Below are positions 53,601-62,396 of a stretch of 64,000 nt of DNA, in pieces (position 1 is the first letter of the stretch; each line of letters opens with the position of its first letter). This DNA comes from Lingula anatina. Its lineage: Eukaryota; Brachiopoda; Lingulata; Lingulida; Lingulidae. The notes below the pieces were generated by a model, which saw only the letters and a list, made by a program, of their open reading frames with translations, made no database searches and was not told the DNA's origin. Both the position numbers and the translations under genes were made by a program. The stretch covers positions 355,865 through 419,864 of the forward strand of contig NW_019775047.1 of NCBI RefSeq assembly GCF_001039355.2. The letters are read 5' to 3'.

Positions 53601-56600
53601 TACATGTGTAAGGTTAATAAAAACCAGACATTCTAACATATCGTGAAACATATTAAGTTCAACGAGACATTCAGGTATTGCGTGGATGCATTTCGTACCA
53701 CATTTAATTTGTCGATTTAATGTTTAATCACAATTCCTGCTACTCGGTTTGAGGATGCACGTTCAACTCAAAAATGAGCATGATCATTGATCCATCCCAG
53801 CTAACCTGGTTAGGCATCCAGTCAGTGTGCACATTTATTTACCTAATTAGGTGGTGTGACTTTTACGCTTAATCAATGAAACGCTGATGTTCCACTGTTA
53901 CTTAGCTTTCGATCGCCAGAGTTCCATGGTTTGCTTCCTTGAGCTTTTTTATGTGAATTATTTTCTAAACCTGTAGGTAAATCTATCTTTATTGATATTT
54001 TACGTCACAGCTGCATTCTTATTGGTATATCTGGTTTTGGAACAATGCACGGGTATATTTTTAAAAACATATACATTAATATGTTAGCAGAATAATTAAC
54101 TTATGCACACTGTGTGTGTTCTTACCATGAAGTCAGGTGACAGAGCAAAGGGAGCCCTAGGAAATACACATGGAAAACAACATTACACCTAGAAAGGGTC
54201 ACTTGCACCGCAAACGCGTCATTATCGTCTCATCTGGCGAAAATTGAGATCAAAATCCATTTATATAAAAAAATCTGCGAAGACTGTTCTTCATGGCCCG
54301 CAAACGGCGCGTTTGAAATTATTCTGCCTAACGGCTAAGCAGCTGATTGTCCAGCCAGCGGGTGTCAAGGATCAGGTGAGAGATTAGTGCCGTGATACTG
54401 AAACACATGCCACTGTCATCATCTCACTGACGTCATCCTGCACAGTGCACGCATGTATACGTAAAGTACAGTGCACGTCTTCTAAGACGCAATGACTCAA
54501 GTGCGAAACAGATTACACCACCCTAGCTCGCGGATTAAGCTCCGGCAATTCAACACAACAGGTGAAATAATGGACTGTTATATCAAAACTACCACCCCTG
54601 AAAATACCAAAATCCCCATCGGCATGGCCGTCAGGCATATGATAGGCAAGAACGAGGGTTACTCAACTGATGTTCTTATCACATGGCTCGTGTCAACCCC
54701 CTCACATGTACATAGAGCTACTACAACAAATCTTTAAAAATATTGTCGCACTTATCTTTTGATTGTTTGAAACTAGTACACATACTATGCGTATATCATT
54801 GCTCTATGAAAACCTTCACTTACGCTGCCCGTACTAACAATACTGATCCAGTTTTACGTGTAGCACGATATCCATGAGCGATTAACAAAACATGCACCCA
54901 AGATTCATGACAGGCCGCTCGCTGAGGAGTCGAGTGGTCTACCAATACTAGTCTGTAAATCGGATTTTTGAGATGATTATTATAATAATGTCTCCTGCAG
55001 ATGAATACGGCCTCTGCAAGAATTATCGCTAAGATCAGCACAAGATCCCTTTGTCCAAATTCTACATTAACAGAATCAATCTTAAAATGTTAATCCAGAA
55101 GCCACGCGTTCACCTTTAGTCTGCTGTACAACCCTAAGGATGACTTCTCTTATTATTTCGGAACAGGTACAGGAGCTACAAGTACAAAACATAAAACTAT
55201 TAAACATACTTTCGAAGCCTGCAAATATCAGCAAAAACACTGAATAGCCATTGTTTGAATAAAAATAGTGGGTGTTTTATATAAAGTGAGAACAAGTGTA
55301 CATCATCCTCATACGATAAAGGTTGCTCTACATCATGCCCAGCTAAAATCTCCAGTCAGTACAATTAAAACAAAGCAGTACGTACAATGCACCCCCTTCT
55401 TGACAAGTGGAACTAAGCATTTTCTTGGACGCCGTGCCCGCACATTAGACCAAACCAGTCTCCAAGTATTTTGGACACCAACTGGTGGAAAAACTAACAT
55501 GGACAGAGAGGATGCAACCTGCTCAGTCACCACTACGAATGATACTGGATTGCAACCAAATGCGATCCTTAGAATAGTAAGACAGAAACCACTCTGGTCT
55601 GAACATGTCGCTGCTGATGCTGCGAAGGATGATGATGATGATGATGAGTACTTCAGAATGAAAACACTTTAATGACAGAATAAAATTAAAATAAATCATC
55701 CATTCATCTCATATGCCGATATAACTATCCACTTGCTAGATAACAACTCGTTAATAAGTTAAATCAATGGAAAACACGTCAGGTCAGTTAATCTATGAGG
55801 AACATGACCCTTGTTATATATGATTTGGGATGATAAGAAAAATTAAGTCAGGCCCGCATGTATCTGATATATATATAAATTACATATCCCAACTTTTGGC
55901 ACGCGACCACACAGGCAAATTGACCTAATTTGTCTCGGGTATTCTTAAATCGCCTTATAGACTAAAAAATCGCAAGGGTCTCTTTTATATGAGAAATAAA
56001 GGCAGCATTTCATTGGTTCCCTTCACTACTGATATATAATTATTATTTTATGGAAGGTTTATAGCTTTATCTCTATTTAACTTACGTCTAGAGCGCATGT
56101 ATTCAGCGCAGTTTGTCGCTATTGTATGTTTCCTTATCACATCATGAAAATGACCTTCCACATTACAACTAACGGGATCACATCTTAACAGCTGTCACAT
56201 TTCCAAACCCATACATGTTACATCAAACTATGAAGTTTTCACGAAGAAATAATATACATAAGATAAATATAAGAAACGATATAAAAAAGATCGATATTAT
56301 TTATTTTTTTAAATTTAGGCTGTTTATACCATCTATTTAAAGGTGTTTATACCAGCCTTGCAGAGTAATCAAGTCACCTTACCGTATCAGCATTGTGGTC
56401 AGCTTCGTACTCGTTTTCATCTAGTGTGGAGAGCCTTCGTAAAGTTCGGGGTGAATACGGAGGGAATATCAGCGAACCTAGCGATACTGGAGATAATCCA
56501 GGAGAGGAGGAAACACCCATCCCGCCCTGAGAGCTGAACTCAAACCCATGTGAGGACTTAGACACGTGAAATCCTGGGTTCAAATCAGACGGAGAAGTGA

Positions 56601-56664
56601 TCCTTCTAGAGACGTCTGTGTCACTCGAACTTCGACGTTTAACAATCCTCGCCCTAGCTGACAT
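20303..56664 (-). CDS. Dbl-family RhoGEF (DH-PH), PLEKHG5/6/7-like, most likely PLEKHG7; complete 17-exon gene
   Basis: Seventeen exons with GT-AG borders and matching phases join to 2,292 coding bases, 763 residues plus stop. Residues 1-270 are rich in Ser, Arg and acidic patches. A DH domain (about 298-510) begins with AVWELLKSECVFLVDHL and contains the conserved CR3 helix LQLTDLLVAPMQ...PLLLKEI (441-467). A PH domain (about 538-675) contains YIFLFDDIFLLTK and ends with the helix carrying the invariant Trp in AAWLDNLREA. DH domains load GTP on Rho-type GTPases, and the attached PH domain tunes activity or membrane binding, so the product is inferred to be a cytosolic or membrane-recruited actin regulator. 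No RBD, SH3 or other domain is visible. The start has an in-frame TAA 36 bases upstream. Family subgroup rests on remembered wording of the PH region and on length, so PLEKHG7 is tentative; the DH-PH call is firm. Confidence 0.9.
21194..21291 (-). CDS. RhoGEF exon 16, PH strands (residues 631-663)
   Basis: Acceptor CTTCCAG|CTAA and donor GCAAAG|GTAAGC. Completes Ala631. Encodes NGLKNAFVIVQITRFQQIVG and YTFQAPSETAK. The motif Y-TFQA-S/P-(S/G) just before the last helix recurs in PLEKHG proteins. Confidence 0.93.
21993..22125 (-). CDS. RhoGEF exon 15, PH variable loop and middle strand (residues 587-631)
   Basis: Acceptor TTAATACAG|AAAA and donor CACAAG|GTAGGT, 44 codons plus one base. The first half (DQNPNNYKADASPGT) is a polar loop. 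The second half YTVYRQPISLDRFSLHDVG is the strand that in this RhoGEF group carries the Y+QPIxLDR wording, the main basis for the PLEKHG5/6/7 assignment. Confidence 0.92.
22762..22844 (-). CDS. RhoGEF exon 14, PH domain (residues 559-586)
   Basis: Acceptor CTACCACAG|AGCA and donor CGAAAG|GTAAGG. Completes Glu559 and encodes EMYIFLFDDIFLLTKLKK, the strand pair YxFLFDDxLLLT typical of PH domains in RhoGEFs. Confidence 0.93.
23138..23231 (-). CDS. RhoGEF exon 13, first PH strand (residues 528-559)
   Basis: Acceptor TTATTTTAG|TTTT and donor GGTTG|GTATGT, 31 codons plus one base. RHLMYEGPVTLVE is the usual first strand of a RhoGEF PH domain (R.L..EG.V.L). Confidence 0.9.
23791..24484. mobile_element. 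Harbinger-like MITE, long copy, in RhoGEF intron 12
   Basis: Ends TGCCCTATTCCAAACCGACT and its partner AGTCGGTGTGGAATAGGGG are inverted repeats extending about 40 bases. Internal words (CGGGAGTTCGGGAACAAAAC) match the element at 28856-29264. 694 bp, no transposase. Target duplication not clear here. Confidence 0.65.
24726..24841 (-). CDS. RhoGEF exon 12, end of DH (residues 489-527)
   Basis: Acceptor CATTTCAG|AGCA and donor CCCGAG|GTAAAC. Completes Glu489. Encodes QLNDKMKWVKNFERVLEIQH, the long last DH helix, then a linker to the PH domain. Confidence 0.9.
25105..25279 (-). CDS. RhoGEF exon 11, DH core CR3 (residues 431-489)
   Basis: Acceptor TTTTTTAG|TGG and donor TTAG|GTACAT, 58 codons plus one base. 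Contains RLQLTDLLVAPMQ and TKMPLLLKEIRKYTE, the CR3 helix that forms most of the GTPase contact. The usual QRLTKYPLLL reads QHWTKMPLLL here: Arg-Leu is replaced by His-Trp and Tyr by Met. Confidence 0.95.
26049..26367. mobile_element. Foldback element in RhoGEF intron 10
   Basis: Arms of about 107 bases (26049-26160 and 26256-26367), roughly 92% matching as inverted copies: TCAGGCCTACCCAACTACCA on the left, reverse complement on the right. The loop is about 95 bases. No coding, no clear target duplication. Confidence 0.8.
26581..26700 (-). CDS. RhoGEF exon 10, DH domain (residues 391-430)
   Basis: Acceptor TTCCAG|TTAACC and donor GACAAG|GTAGGG, 40 codons, phase 0. EVYHRYCLNYSNALAHLE matches the DH CR2 pattern Y..YC.NY..A...L. 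Confidence 0.93.
27883..27984 (-). CDS. RhoGEF exon 9, DH domain (residues 357-390)
   Basis: Acceptor ACATTAG|GTGAG and donor GAAAGG|GTAAGT, 34 codons, phase 0. Encodes VSYTFCKDFLASLLKDMG then CFGSTAALISAFER. The acceptor has a weak pyrimidine tract and is followed directly by GTGAG, but it is the only one that keeps phase with exon 8. Confidence 0.88.
28297..28392 (-). CDS. RhoGEF exon 8, DH domain (residues 325-356)
   Basis: Acceptor CATTGCAG|TGTT and donor TGCTAT|GTAAGT, 32 codons, phase 0. Carries FMEPLKKVQVEGFL and ELFGNLDELCY. The LFGNLDEL motif (often written LFxNLEEL) is typical of the helix after CR1 in DH domains. Confidence 0.92.
28856..29264. mobile_element. PIF/Harbinger-like MITE in RhoGEF intron 7
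   Basis: Perfect outer ends TGCCCCTATTTCACACAGAC and reverse complement; inverted similarity continues about 70 bases. Flanked on both sides by TTA (28853-28855 and 29265-29267), the 3-bp TWA target duplication of PIF/Harbinger. 409 bp, non-coding. Full of GAATTCGTGG-type sub-repeats. Confidence 0.75.
29454..29762. mobile_element. MITE with TTAAAGGGA ends, copy 1 (intron 7)
   Basis: TTAAAGGGA at one end and TCCCTTTAA at the other. Roughly 75% like 40552-40862 along its length (shared GGTGGTAAAATAGA and AGAGATTATTAC). Non-coding. Confidence 0.7.
29859..30014 (-). CDS. RhoGEF exon 7, start of DH domain (residues 273-324)
   Basis: Acceptor CCTTCCAG|GAC and donor AAACAC|GTAAGT, 52 codons, phase 0. 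Ends with RKRREAVWELLKSECVFLVD and HLMVLKH, the DH CR1 helix, whose conserved Glu contacts the GTPase switch region in Dbl proteins. The spacer SDLIASTDKSTGDSLPIPE before it is not conserved-looking. Confidence 0.92.
30085..30117 (+). other. G-quadruplex-capable G-rich tract in intron 6
   Basis: G-runs of 5, 4, 11 and 3 with short spacers, on the strand opposite the RhoGEF transcript, about 70 bases upstream of exon 7 in the gene's direction. Part of the length may be slippage. Confidence 0.5.
31142..31161 (+). repeat. Poly-G tract in intron 6
   Basis: GGGGA followed by about 15 G. Homopolymer with uncertain length. Confidence 0.8.
32342..32440 (-). CDS. RhoGEF exon 6 (residues 240-272)
   Basis: Acceptor GTTGTAG|ATTG and donor TATAAA|GTAAGT, 33 codons, phase 0. 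Encodes IDKKRSKTLAAFEEMLSKLK and a short end LIRYK. Predicted helical, basic linker just before the DH domain. Confidence 0.87.
33159..33196 (-). CDS. RhoGEF exon 5, 38-bp micro-exon (residues 227-239)
   Basis: Acceptor TTTCTTTCAG|ATGC and donor AAACTG|GTAAGT. Completes Asp227 and encodes AKKVKSLSLLKL. The exon is very short, but the reading frame on both sides needs exactly its phases (enters after one base, leaves in phase 0), which supports it. Confidence 0.85.
33276..33506 (-). pseudogene. LINE ORF2 C-terminal relic in RhoGEF intron 4
   Basis: Frame reads FQAHIMRKEDLNHLAITDR and IEGRRARGRQR. This matches the FxGHxMR...xLAxTGxIEGxRxRGRQR wording found near the end of non-LTR retrotransposon ORF2. 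Not part of the RhoGEF: it has no splice borders and would break the phase between exons 4 and 5. Confidence 0.7.
34384..34850. repeat. Compound direct and inverted repeat in intron 4
   Basis: 34384-34515 is repeated directly at about 34721-34842 (GGAATTAAGCGGCAAGCTT, CCATATTTGATCTGC, GTTAGTCCGCTGT). In addition 34470-34514 is inverted at 34686-34730. The layout fits a MITE with long ends lying next to, or inserted in, a second copy. Confidence 0.65.
35038..35243 (-). CDS. RhoGEF exon 4 (residues 158-227)
   Basis: Acceptor TTTTGCAG|CCCG and donor GAAG|GTATTT. Supplies the last base of Ser158 and the first base of Asp227. The peptide has two basic clusters, LRRRRRSSLGDLPS and EHRRHRKKVLTKR, then a Ser/Gln-rich stretch. 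The clusters could bind acidic lipids, act as a nuclear signal, or be kinase or 14-3-3 sites; this is inference. Confidence 0.88.
36856..36899. repeat. A-rich (AAAT)n microsatellite in intron 3
   Basis: Runs of AAAT/AATA units with A homopolymers. Confidence 0.85.
38230..39065. repeat. Probable old dispersed repeat in intron 3
   Basis: Words such as AACTCGACCTGTATTT recur (38856 and 39013) and its reverse complement ACAGGTCGAG follows at 39061. GGCCCATT and CCTTGAAAT also repeat. No clear ends. Confidence 0.35.
39367..39431 (-). CDS. RhoGEF exon 3 (residues 137-158)
   Basis: Acceptor CATTTCAG|GAAATT and donor GAAAG|GTACCT. Encodes EIGDTSPYISPAEEYTDDED plus two bases of a Ser codon that exon 4 completes with its first C. 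Acidic linker; no domain seen. Confidence 0.85.
39590..39715 (-). CDS. RhoGEF exon 2 (residues 95-136)
   Basis: Acceptor TTTTCAG|TCATC and donor CTCAG|GTTAGA, 42 codons, phase 0 at both ends. Ser-rich stretch, then acidic SEESDEGDE, then basic LRRGRRAA. It lies only 158 bp from exon 3 but 16.7 kb from exon 1. Because it is a phase-0 multiple of three it could be skipped without frame loss. Confidence 0.85.
40018..40551. other. First coding intron, proximal part, nothing recognised
   Basis: No exon with phase-0 borders between exons 1 and 2 was found here. Confidence 0.4.
40552..40862. mobile_element. MITE with TTAAAGGGA ends, copy 2 (intron 1)
   Basis: Same family as 29454-29762, ends TTAAAGGGA and TCCCTTTAA. 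Non-coding. Confidence 0.7.
40863..45359. other. Intron 1, no recognised exon; short dispersed repeat pair
   Basis: A 57-base word set (TCAGTTTTACTTTTAA, TAGTCTAGATCG, CACTATTT) occurs at 41455-41511 and again at 43195-43249. A hAT-like end (GGGCGGACCCAGG) lies near 41390. Frames at 42329-42454 and 42416-42928 are open but lack splice borders or domains. Confidence 0.4.
45360..45489 (+). pseudogene. LINE ORF2 3' end with GATGAT tail (intron 1)
   Basis: Frame reads LLRATQDRDVWRDMIANA, then a stop and an (ATG)n tail at 45475-45489. The LLRATQDRxxWRxM wording is typical of the very end of ORF2 in one LINE group. 5'-truncated insertion. Confidence 0.75.
45490..46751. other. Intron 1, nothing recognised
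   Basis: No exon or structured repeat found. Confidence 0.4.
46752..46783. repeat. (GT)n microsatellite
   Basis: Imperfect GTGC/GTGT run. Confidence 0.9.
46784..52780. other. Intron 1, long stretch without recognised gene
   Basis: Many short frames, none with a domain or with phase-0 splice borders that would insert between exons 1 and 2. TACATGTA words occur at about 47390, 48343 and 48505. Confidence 0.4.
52783..52822. repeat. (GT)n microsatellite
   Basis: GT run interrupted by GGGGTGG. Confidence 0.9.
52830..55474. other. Intron 1, nothing firmly recognised
   Basis: An 81-codon frame at 54492-54737 is less AT-rich than its surroundings but matches no family I know. Confidence 0.4.
55475..55648 (+). 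pseudogene. LINE ORF2 3' end with GATGAT tail (intron 1, near exon 1)
   Basis: Reads DTGLQPNAILRI and PLWSEHVAADAAK, then a (GAT)n tail at 55628-55646. The TGLxPxxxLxIAxDRxxWRxxVA pattern is that of LINE ORF2 C-termini. Truncated and diverged. Confidence 0.65.
56383..56664 (-). CDS. RhoGEF exon 1 (first coding exon, residues 1-94)
   Basis: Starts at ATG 56664 (context GCGGG-ATG-T), with in-frame TAA at 56698-56700. Ends at donor ACG|GTAAGG, phase 0. The peptide is low-complexity: basic MSARARIVKRRSSSD, then Ser/Pro/Gly-rich, then RRLSTLDE. KRRSSS and RRLS are consensus sites for basophilic kinases, which suggests, without proof, phospho-regulation. An upstream non-coding 5' exon is likely but I could not define it. 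Confidence 0.8.
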
Positions 56665-56700
56665 CCCGCTCGGTCTGCCTTGGGTCTCAGTAAGAGTTTA

Positions 56701-59700
56701 TTTACCACTGTGTGTTGGATTCATCAGGTGAGAGTGGTGAAAGCGGTGAAGTAACAGCGCTGCATGCGCCACTGCCTAACCTTTAAGTGTATATACCATT
56801 TTGTAAAGCAAAGACGTTATCTTGTCTGTTGAGCTAGATCGACATGTAAACGGCCCTCAGTATACACACCCACTGGACATGGACTCCCTGTCGCTTTCAT
56901 TTGACATTCTTTGGAATGAATTTCACTATACTGGTTCCTTTCCAAATATCCGATATTGTCACATATCGTCGCGTTGTGTGTTTCTCTTGACCCTGTGACG
57001 TCAGGATATACACATACCGGCATGGTGCACGTACAGAGACGAGTCACGGGGCCTCTCTCAATGCTAGCATCAATAAGTTCTTAAGACACTCTCTAAAATG
57101 TGATTGATATGGCATTGGGGCACCAAGGGATCTATAGGAATCAGTAGTTTATAACGAGGAGATGCAAGCAAACGCACTAAGTGTAGTTCTCAGAATCCAT
57201 AACGAAACCAATAACGCCCGCCAGGAGGGTCTTCTTCCACTGTCCAGGGAACATGAATAAATAACACTGGATTGACTGTCCATATCTTGAAGATACGATA
57301 ATAAATCTATATTATAGATAAAAATATTGTGATATATGAACCCGATAAACAGATATACTGACTGCTAAACTCTGACACTACTGACGGCCCATCTGGGGGC
57401 TGATTAACATGGATAGATTAAACTAAGCTGACTTCGTTCCAAAAATATTGTGTAAAATATATTATGGAAATTTCCCAGTGCCTATATAACTTATAATTGC
57501 AATGGTCCGGCATATTTTGTTCTCATTTGACTATTATTATTGAGATTTTCATTGTATTTATAACGACATGATAGTGTTTTTGATAACATGGATTTTTTAA
57601 AGGTAGTCCTATTTACTTAAAGTACGTTACACAAAACGATTAAATGTCAAGCCTGACTCAGTTAGCTGTGATACCATAGGATTTCATCGTTAAAGGGTTA
57701 ATATTGCATAGTAGAACGTACTATCTTATACTTCTAAACACTGTTCTACTTCGCTATATTCTCAAAATATTGAAATCCAATGCCCTTCAACCACGTTACA
57801 TTCCTCTTTTGATTTTTAAAGAATACATGTATATAAGTCTACCTTATGACCCATATCTTCTATCATATTTTCATTGTGTTGAATCTTGACCAAATCTGTT
57901 GAAGAGATTTATCAAGCACATCAACCTTCAAATTAGATCTTTAGCAAAAGTCGGGCTGTATTACCGGCACATCGGTGTTAGTACAATTGTTCGTAATGCC
58001 TCAGATGGTATCAACAAACTCAATTAGCGGCATTCATGACCACCTTAATTATGCTTAAATTCTGACATTTGGCATCAGAACTGAACCTTACTATTATGTG
58101 TGGATATAAGAAAAATGATACGACTTAAACGAAAAACTGGCGCTCATCATTTCATGTCCATACATTGGCCCTGATTCCACCAACAGACATGGATAGAAGC
58201 TGTGTTTTGTGATACAAGCACGGATATTGGCAGACTTTACAAGTAAATTTTGCCATAAGCCCCCGACATGCATTTTCCTACTTCAGATGAACACACTAAA
58301 ATTGGGTTCTGAACGCCACTTGTGAATCAGCATCGAAAGTCTTATTTAATTCTACAACATTCACATAATTCAAACATACTATTCAGCTGTGACTTATTAT
58401 ACATTCTTATTACAATCAGTCCCTTTACTGACACGATACTAAACTCAAACTAGTAATTATATAAGGCAGCAGAATTTCGCTTCCACTAACACACTCACTG
58501 CAGGCAGTGTGCAGAGCGCATCTGTGGCTCCGTACAGTAACGCTCACGATTGACGTTACGCCTGTTGAATGCTACCAAGGTAAACTAATATGTTGGTGTT
58601 GGTCTTTCGCTTTCGAAATAGTCGCTTTGTTATTTTGCATATGAGTACAACTGTGCAGTTATAACCCTCCCCATCTGTGTCCCATCAAAAAAAAAAACAA
58701 TGGCTGCACGAAAAAACGACAACACGAGCGCAGTTTGACACTGGCTATATTTCATCCCCGTACACTGCAACTATTACTGCATGGCGGTACTATATGTGAT
58801 CGATGTAACCTGTCTGATCAATAGAGGACCCAATCAGACGGGCTATGCGCCACACGGGCCAGAGATTCGTGTCATCTTATCAAACTGCGTACATCGTATG
58901 CGTTGACTAGGGTGTTGGTGCACAATCTCATCATCTAAATATTATTTTGATTGCTTTATGATACATCGACTCTAAAGGATATCTTAGCAATCTACGTTTT
59001 ATAGGCATTGATTGGCAGTTAATCATGAAATCGTGAGCCTTAAATAGTAAATGGTTACTTCGACGAATAAGACTTTGTAAGCAGTAATTATTATTTAAAT
59101 GCTCCTTTGGGAAACCTTAGGAAAAGAACACTGTCATTCATATTATTCTTTTTCTTATCCTAATTATATTTGGGAGCAAAAGACTGAGCAAAGGTATCAT
59201 ATAGAGTTCATGTACATTTACAGGTATACAGTATGTGTCTGCATTGGTAACTGAATTTTGTTGGACATTATTTCAAAATAAGCTATGAAAAACGGTGTAA
59301 TTTTTTCACACATTTTTTCAAATGGTTGTTAATTGAAGTTGGAAAATCAAATGTGATTGCAAAGTCCACTCAGCGTGAGAGGTGTACGTCATATTAGTGT
59401 TCAGCAAAACCAATAATTCATGCTTCCTTAAGTGTGTGTTCAATCTGTCTCTCCCTACCGTTAACTACACGGTACTTACATATGCTGGAACTGTCAGAAA
59501 TTTCCCTTTGTGTTTGTTTGCTTGATTAAGGAGTCCCGTGGTCTGCTTTCCTGCAAAGATACCATGACGAAAAAACGTTACCAACAACCTGCTTTCAAAT
59601 AACACATCTAACAACAAGCATTGTTTTCATGCACTGATGTTCTCTTGTCCGAACGCTTGAAGACAGTAACAAGAAAACCATAACTGACGTAATACGATAT

Positions 59701-62396
59701 AATCATAACATTAATGTTTTTGACGTTTGTTTAATACGTTACCAAGTTTCTTTTCCTTTCAAAAGAGCCAAATCAAACCAAGGTGAAAGTTATACACTCA
59801 GAAGCAAGTATTGGACACTGAAGTTATTTTTAAATGATACAGATGAACTTGTCTACCTGTTGCTAAGTTATAGTACCGAGTGAAAACTTGGCACTTGATC
59901 AATTCTATACCCACTGAGATTCGGAATTTATCGTAAGTGATACTCTTTTGAACGCCACAATTTTCAAGAAAAATTAAGTTATCAGAAACGATCCCGCTGA
60001 CATACAGACACGCTCACGTAAACAGACACAAACAGACAAGTGGATGTAGACATAAGACGCATTGATGAGCACATTAAAGAAGAAAACGATAACCAACCCC
60101 AGCGTTCCTCGGATATCGACTGGCTATGCTCGGGTATTGGCTCCATGTTCTAAGTCCAAAAGAGAGTAACCGGTGATTTAAAGTTCACAGCGAAACCGCT
60201 CAATGAACGCTCTCTGTCTGTCTGCTTGGAGGTTTGTAGACAAGTTAAAAACCACTACCTTTTTACTACCGCTTGATCAGTTTGTTTAAATACTTAATGC
60301 AGTTTTGGATCGATGCTGTTCATTTCAGCGCCGAATGCATAAACAGTAGGCCCTACTTGGATCGCACACGAACAAGCTCCATCGGAGTTAACAATTCGAT
60401 TCTTTTAAGTGTAGTGCATTTTGATAGAATATAAAGTTTTCAGTTACTGATATTACATCAAAGTGTTTTGTAGTGTTAGAAAATATACCCTTTCCTGGCT
60501 TTGACAAAAATCATTAGAATTTGTGTCTTATATTGTGCTGTTTGCTCTCTACTTAAAAAACATGACTCAATAGTGGACTTTTAAACACAGCAGATTGTTA
60601 TTTCAATACTTTATAGTTTTAATTAAAACAATGGGGGGGCACAAAACGTAAAATACAAATGTACGGTCTTTTAATTCCATCGCCTGAGTAATGCACACGT
60701 AACCAGAAATGAGCATCGTGTAACCTATTTGTTTTATGTCAATTTCCAGTTATCAGAAGAGTAGCGTTAAGTCAGCTTAAATAGCAAGTTAAAGGTAATG
60801 TTCTGATGTCGAGGCGTGGTACAAGGTGATACTATCGATTGGAGGTTTCGCTATGCTCACGTGTATCATGTAACAAAAGGCCGAGTTGTTTCACTTTATA
60901 TTTCAAGATCAATACAAGCCATTAAAGTCCGTTTCCAAGATAGAGAATTTTTGTTTTCGTAAATCAAATCGGTAAAAAAACTGACAGTAGTACCTTATTC
61001 ATTTCCTGTTTTGATTTCTCTCTAAAAATTTTTTTAATCAATTTTTTCGTGGATGACATTGCTGTCCCTGGAAAATACCTTGATATTAACGACCTCAAAA
61101 CTGTATAAATGAAACGCAAAAGCAATTGCAAAATGTCATTGGTAACAGTGTACATTGCACATATTGGGTAAAGCACAGTTTTGCTTTCCAGAACCAGAAC
61201 GTCCGCTTTGGTCAGGCAGTCGTTTCTTTCAGCACAACAAAAGTTATGCACGGGCGTTATCAGTAAGGTCAGAATTTTGATGTTAGTGTCTTTGTCAGTT
61301 TTAGTATAACACTAAGCTTTCTGAAAGGTATTAATTTGATAAACTATGTCCACGCATTGAGAGAAAATTGTTAGAACATATATTCTTTGGAACATTAACA
61401 AAAGATACAAAATTTTGTGGAAAACATAGTTTACTTTGCCGTAATTAAAGACTATTGCAATTAAAACGATTTATGAAATTCTGAATCGGTTGACCATCCA
61501 TATATAGAGGCAAAATTTAAACAAGGCGTTGACACGATGTAAAAACTATGTAGAAAAGGTGTTAACAAGTTGCGCAACATTCGTGTCACACTGACACTTT
61601 ACTGAATTCTGGCCTCTTCCAGCGTAATAGATTTTCTGCCACAGGCTCCCCACAAGGCACGGAGTACGCAGCATTTAGTTCAAGTCAAATCAAAATGCTT
61701 CGAATAACATCAGCTTTTCCAGCATGAGTAGATCCGTTGTCTATAACACGATTTTAAGAGCGAGATAAAACGAAAGATTCTCGTTTATCAGAAATGTGTA
61801 TGCTGCCCAGAACTTACAACCATTTGACTTCCCCTTTGTGGGCAAACGCTTTTAAGCGTTAAGCTTTTTAGCAGCTTGATAACTTGCATAGATCGACTAG
61901 AATAGCTGCTGAAATACTGATTCAAAACATATATTTCTCATCGGCTGTTCCTCTATTCCAAAATGCCTCTACCGTGATTCTTATAGTATTCTTATACGTC
62001 TCTGTGTCTTCATATTGTCAAAAAGTAAAACGGCACTTTCAACATCAATCAATTAAAGAGAAAGGCGGCTCAAATCCAAAAAGTAATAAGAGGAAGAGAC
62101 ATTTCCTAATTGTATCAAATTTTACATAAACCAACCACCCTTTTCGCGGTCAATACCCTAGATTTTATCGATTCAAAAAAGTCATTCAAAGTATTCACTT
62201 AGACATTGGTGGAGTATCCCCCACTGGGCCCCCTTTCCATTAATTGTTGTAATAGAACTTGACACTGATACTGCTGATAAATGGTGGAGGTGGTGGTGTC
62301 ATCACCCCGAGACGTCTTGCATGAATGATGTTCAGCTGGGTTGAAAACAGTTGGAAGTGTGGAAAATATCTGTAGAACTGCCCATTTATTTGGTTA
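56701..62396. other. Upstream region of the RhoGEF, no recognised gene
   Basis: Should contain the 5' UTR and promoter, but I see no convincing TATA box, initiator or 5' exon border. Frames here are short and without domains. Confidence 0.4.

Noticed and set aside
54492-54737. Plus-strand 81-codon frame
   Set aside because: More balanced base composition than the surroundings but no recognised family or splice partner.
54820-55041. Minus-strand frame with a hydrophobic N-terminus resembling a signal anchor
   Set aside because: Only one hydrophobic stretch, no domain after it, and it lies inside the RhoGEF intron on the same strand without usable splice sites.
60964-61251. Minus-strand 95-codon frame
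   Set aside because: No domain, AT-rich, no upstream support for a start.
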